NCBI RefSeq assembly: GCF_011044495.1
Contig: NZ_CP049143.1
Span: 6,572,001 to 6,636,000, forward strand
Length of the DNA: 64,000 nt
Source: Roseimicrobium sp. ORNL1
Lineage (GTDB): Bacteria > Verrucomicrobiota > Verrucomicrobiia > Verrucomicrobiales > Verrucomicrobiaceae
Reading direction: 5' to 3'
Each line of letters begins with the position of its first letter. The first letter of the stretch is position 1. This document shows, piece after piece, positions 61,285-64,000 of this stretch. Under the pieces are notes generated by a model, which was not told where the DNA came from, did no database searches, and was given only the letters and a program-made list of their open reading frames with translations. The position numbers and the translations under genes were made by a program.

Positions 61285-63321
61285 ATGGTGGAATCCTCCT
61301 TTTCCCCCCAGCCAGCGCCGCCACCGGCTCCTGTCGCCGTTCCAGCACCCTCCCAGACCGGGGATGGACCCACGCCACTCCGGCGCCGGCTTTATGTAGC
61401 ATTTGCCTGTCTGATGGTGAGCCTCCCAGGGATTGCCCTATTCCTTCTCATTCGTGAGTACCGCGTGAACATCCCCTTCCTGGATGACTGGATGTTTGTG
61501 CACATGTTTGAAAAAGAGAGCCTGGGCACCCTGACGGTGTGGGACTACTTCGCCGTGCAGATGGAGCACCGCATGGCGTTCGTGCGAGCGGTGATCATGG
61601 TGTTCCACCAAATCTGGCCCACGGACTGGACCAAGCAGATGTTCTTCGGCTGGTTCCTCCTGGTGCTCACCCAGGTGAATGTGGGCATCCTGATCAAGCG
61701 TACGTCAGGAAAGTCTTTCCTCACGTGGTGGCCGCTGCTGATGCTGGCGGCGATCAGCCTCTTCTCGCCAGTGCAGTACCGCATCGTGCTGTGGGCCATG
61801 ATGTTCCAGGTGGCCTGCCCCGCCTTCTTCCTGAGTACGGCCCTGGTGGCGGTCACCTCACCCTGGCCGCTGTGGTTGCGATGGATCGTGGGTGTGCTGG
61901 CCGCGAGTTGCGCCACCCAGAGCTTCGCCTCGGGCATTCTCGTGTGGTTGCTGCCGCTTCCGATTGTGTGGTTCGGCGGAGTCATTCGGAATCCCCGGGC
62001 GCGGCACATCTTCGGCGCGCTGTGGCTGGTGGCCTTCGGCATCACGATGGCCCTCTACTTCCACGACCTGAAGAATGAGGTGGACCCGGCGTTCGCCTAC
62101 AAGCAGCAGGACGGCCACGAGACGCTGAAGAGCGACATTGTCGGGTTCATGAAGGAGCCAGGAAGGGCGATTCCCTATGTCCTGCGATTCCTCGGCGGGC
62201 ATCTGGGACGCGGCACCAGCCTGAGCGTGATGCAGGCGAGCCTCTACGCAGGCGCCATTTCCGTCGCTCTGTATCTGGCGGCGGTGGTGTACCTCTTCTG
62301 GCACTGGAAGCGTCAGGACCTGCGCGCGAAGCTCCTCCCGTGGCTGATGTTTGGCGCCTATTCCATCGGGACCGCGTGTCTCGTGGCGTTGGGCCGCATG
62401 TGGGCCTCCACCAGCGGGGACAATGCTATTGCGCCCCGCTATGCCATCCATCCCATCCCACTCACGGTTTCCATCATCGTGCTCACCTGGCTGATGGTGC
62501 GCGACTGGCAGAAGCGCCGCGAACATCCCCTGCCCACGGTGAATCGCGCCATGCTGGCCATGGCCGTGGTGCTCGTCTGCGTGCAGGCGGCCTCCTGGGT
62601 GCACGGCCAGCACCTCATGGAGATGTGGCAGTCCTCGCGCCTGCGTGGCGCGGTGACCACGCGCTTCGTCAAAGTGATGCCCCAGATGGATAATGTGGTG
62701 CCGGTGAATCCGCACTACGCGATCCTCGCGGATAAGCTGGGCCTCCTGGATCCGCCCCTGCTGAAGGATACCCAACTCAACAACTTCCGCCTGGCGCCGA
62801 GGTTGCTGAGTTCCAACACGGCCAAATTCAAGAACATCGAGATCGGCGTGGATGATGATGGATTCTATGGCATTGCCGAAGGCTATGCGTGTCTGGCTTC
62901 ACGTGAGCGTGTGGCGGACGGCGTCTTCCTCACGCGGCGTATTCCGCGGGAGGGTCGCTGGGAGATTTTCCACGTGGAGCAGGTCACGGGCATGCCGCTG
63001 TTCCTCGGTGAAATGTTTTTCAAGGACACCCAGTTCGTGCACCTGCCGGGGCAAAGCGTCACCCAGGAGGTGCTGGCGGGATTCTCAGGACGTTTCCGGC
63101 TGAACCAACTGCCGCCGGGCCTGCATGACATCATGGCCTGGGCCTACGACTCCAAGAAGAAGACGGTCTTCCCCATCGCAGGATTCTTCGAACTGGATAC
63201 GCGAGGTTCACGACCCAAGCTCAAGCGCTTGGGAACCAATCCCGCCGCGGTGCACCTGAGCAAATTCCTCGAGGGCGGAAAGCCTCAAGAGAAAGAGGAG
63301 AAGGAAAAAGAAAAAGAGTAA
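61285..63321 (+). CDS. polytopic membrane protein, second of two flanking the PSD1/DUF1501 genes
   Basis: The protein is 678 residues. A proline-rich cytoplasmic N-terminus (PQPAPPPAPVAVPAP) precedes about ten helices and a C-terminal soluble domain of about 200 residues that ends in a Glu/Lys run. The first loop reads YRVNIPFLDDWMFVHMFEKESLG with HRMAFVRAVIMVFHQIW, the same acidic loop then His/Arg arrangement as the protein at 54043. A later SFASGILVWLLPLPIVW matches FSFGTGLLAGLLLTPMVW of that protein. The two are therefore distant paralogs. It starts 17 bp after the DUF1501 stop, in the same direction, so it belongs to the same transcript. The glycosyltransferase-like role is inferred. Confidence 0.75.
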   Translation: MVESSFSPQPAPPPAPVAVPAPSQTGDGPTPLRRRLYVAFACLMVSLPGIALFLLIREYRVNIPFLDDWMFVHMFEKESLGTLTVWDYFAVQMEHRMAFVRAVIMVFHQIWPTDWTKQMFFGWFLLVLTQVNVGILIKRTSGKSFLTWWPLLMLAAISLFSPVQYRIVLWAMMFQVACPAFFLSTALVAVTSPWPLWLRWIVGVLAASCATQSFASGILVWLLPLPIVWFGGVIRNPRARHIFGALWLVAFGITMALYFHDLKNEVDPAFAYKQQDGHETLKSDIVGFMKEPGRAIPYVLRFLGGHLGRGTSLSVMQASLYAGAISVALYLAAVVYLFWHWKRQDLRAKLLPWLMFGAYSIGTACLVALGRMWASTSGDNAIAPRYAIHPIPLTVSIIVLTWLMVRDWQKRREHPLPTVNRAMLAMAVVLVCVQAASWVHGQHLMEMWQSSRLRGAVTTRFVKVMPQMDNVVPVNPHYAILADKLGLLDPPLLKDTQLNNFRLAPRLLSSNTAKFKNIEIGVDDDGFYGIAEGYACLASRERVADGVFLTRRIPREGRWEIFHVEQVTGMPLFLGEMFFKDTQFVHLPGQSVTQEVLAGFSGRFRLNQLPPGLHDIMAWAYDSKKKTVFPIAGFFELDTRGSRPKLKRLGTNPAAVHLSKFLEGGKPQEKEEKEKEKE

Positions 63322-63446
63322 GCGGGAAGGAAGTGCCGGGCGGGTTGAGGCTGCGTCTTCCTGACTCTGGTCCCGCTTCGGGCATCATCGTCAGGTTAAG
63401 AAAGCGTGATGCTTGCGAGTGATTCGGACGCTCTGACGCGAAGCGT

Positions 63447-63621
63447 CCTTGGACTGCGTGCAGCCCTGCTGCCGCTTTCCAGAGTCCACAGCCTGCTGTG
63501 GCGATGGTGGCACTCGCTGGCAGGGTGATGCGTTCAGAAAAGCTTGGCGACTGCGTCGCAGTGAAGCGTGCAGCAGGCTGCACTTCAGAAAAGCGGCAGC
63601 AGGGCTGCGCGCAGTCCAAGG
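63447..63621. repeat. palindromic intergenic element, family A copy 3
   Basis: Arms at 63447-63478 and 63590-63621 enclose the same spacer (CTTGGCGACTGCGTCGCAGTGAAGCGTGCAGCAGG) as copies 1 and 2. The arms differ at a single position. The flanking GTCAGGTTAAGAAAG upstream (about 63390) is also shared with copy 1. The rest of the gap 63322-63927 has no gene that I can support. Confidence 0.8.
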
Positions 63622-63927
63622 TGGCTTCGCCACACAAGTCATCCTATGGGGCGGGATGGCGATGTCATGAGAATGCGATGTCCGACCCCTCACGGGAGAC
63701 TTCATTAAATGCGCTATGCTATATCCTGATGCACATGCGCGTAGCGGGATCACGCACTCCAAGGCGCTTCGCGCAAGGTGGAGCCCGTCCAGGAAGCCTC
63801 CTGGCCGATTCGCACCGGACACGTCACGAGACATGCCGATGATGCCTTCGGCATCTCGCTGATAAGTTCTGACGCAGCCCCGTTCTCAGACCTGCGCTGA
63901 CCTTGCTTCCTTCGCTATCGGCACCAC

Positions 63928-64000
63928 CTACTGCTCGCCGCCGGTGGTTTCCACCCCGGGTTTCAAGCGGAAGCCCTGGATGCTCGTCTGGCCTTCGTAG
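63928..64000 (-). CDS. C-terminal end of an unidentified minus-strand gene (partial)
   Basis: Read on the minus strand from the window edge, the frame gives YEGQTSIQGFRLKPGVETTG and then GEQ before a TAG at 63928-63930. The composition is that of a normal coding sequence and the codons are GC-rich in the third position. A gene truncated by the window end is the simplest reading. Too little is visible to name it, although a repeat-rich secreted or beta-propeller protein would fit. Confidence 0.35.
   Translation of the reverse strand, partial: YEGQTSIQGFRLKPGVETTGGEQ

Overview
The window is about 60% GC and densely coded. It looks like chromosomal DNA of a Verrucomicrobiota bacterium, probably close to the Verrucomicrobiaceae. 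The main grounds are a PSCyt1/PSCyt2/PSD1 giant protein next to a DUF1501 protein (both typical of Planctomycetes and Verrucomicrobia), a heme c domain fused to a large dehydrogenase-type protein, and a dinB promoter carrying TGTTC-N4-GAACA, the LexA motif reported for Verrucomicrobia. The genus cannot be fixed from sequence reading alone. No rRNA, tRNA, CRISPR array, prophage or plasmid backbone was seen.

Layout. 1-3.1 kb: 3' end of a cytochrome c-containing protein, two hypothetical genes and a minimal Ser/Thr kinase. 3.7-8.0 kb: a secreted alpha/beta hydrolase and an RND pump on the minus strand. 8.2-11.0 kb: a nucleotidyltransferase-like gene overlapped by a small gene, rpe, and a DUF3298-type secreted protein. 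11.0-20.5 kb: pbpC (penicillin-binding protein 1C) and a 1,979-residue thioester alpha-2-macroglobulin, the yfhM-pbpC pair known from enterobacteria, here split by a REP-associated tyrosine transposase (RAYT) and its REP repeats. 20.6-30.1 kb: a zinc alcohol dehydrogenase, a two-domain thioredoxin-like protein, a cupin, a LolD-like ATPase, ilvE, an McsA-like protein, a glycine-rich RRM protein and small secreted or membrane proteins. 30.5-45.5 kb: a beta-lactamase-fold esterase, a TPR protein, murU-amgK (MurNAc recycling), an N-methyl amino acid oxidase, folD, an SPFH protein with a zinc-ribbon gene upstream, murI, an amidase, a LysM lipoprotein, an M29 aminopeptidase, an esterase and dinB with its SOS box. 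45.5-53.9 kb: two tiny proline-rich lipoproteins, an amino acid permease, rlmN, a Gly/Tyr/Ser-rich lipoprotein, a CDP-paratose-2-epimerase-like enzyme, and several unknown membrane or secreted proteins. 54.0-63.3 kb: a same-strand cluster of polytopic membrane protein, RHH-like protein, two palindromic sites, PSD1 protein, DUF1501 protein and a second polytopic membrane protein of the same type.

Two themes stand out. First, cell-envelope functions are over-represented: pbpC, alpha-2-macroglobulin, murU, amgK, murI, an amidase, LysM, and many lipoproteins and exported proteins. Second, the intergenic gaps are full of inverted-repeat elements of at least five unrelated families, with arms of about 20-38 bp. 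One family has three copies (3.3, 40.4 and 63.5 kb), one has two copies (21.7 and 34.3 kb), and one is a set of three 104-bp REP units around the RAYT gene. These elements, the paired palindromes at 56.46-56.51 kb and the pair of tiny lipoproteins are the least explained parts of the window.
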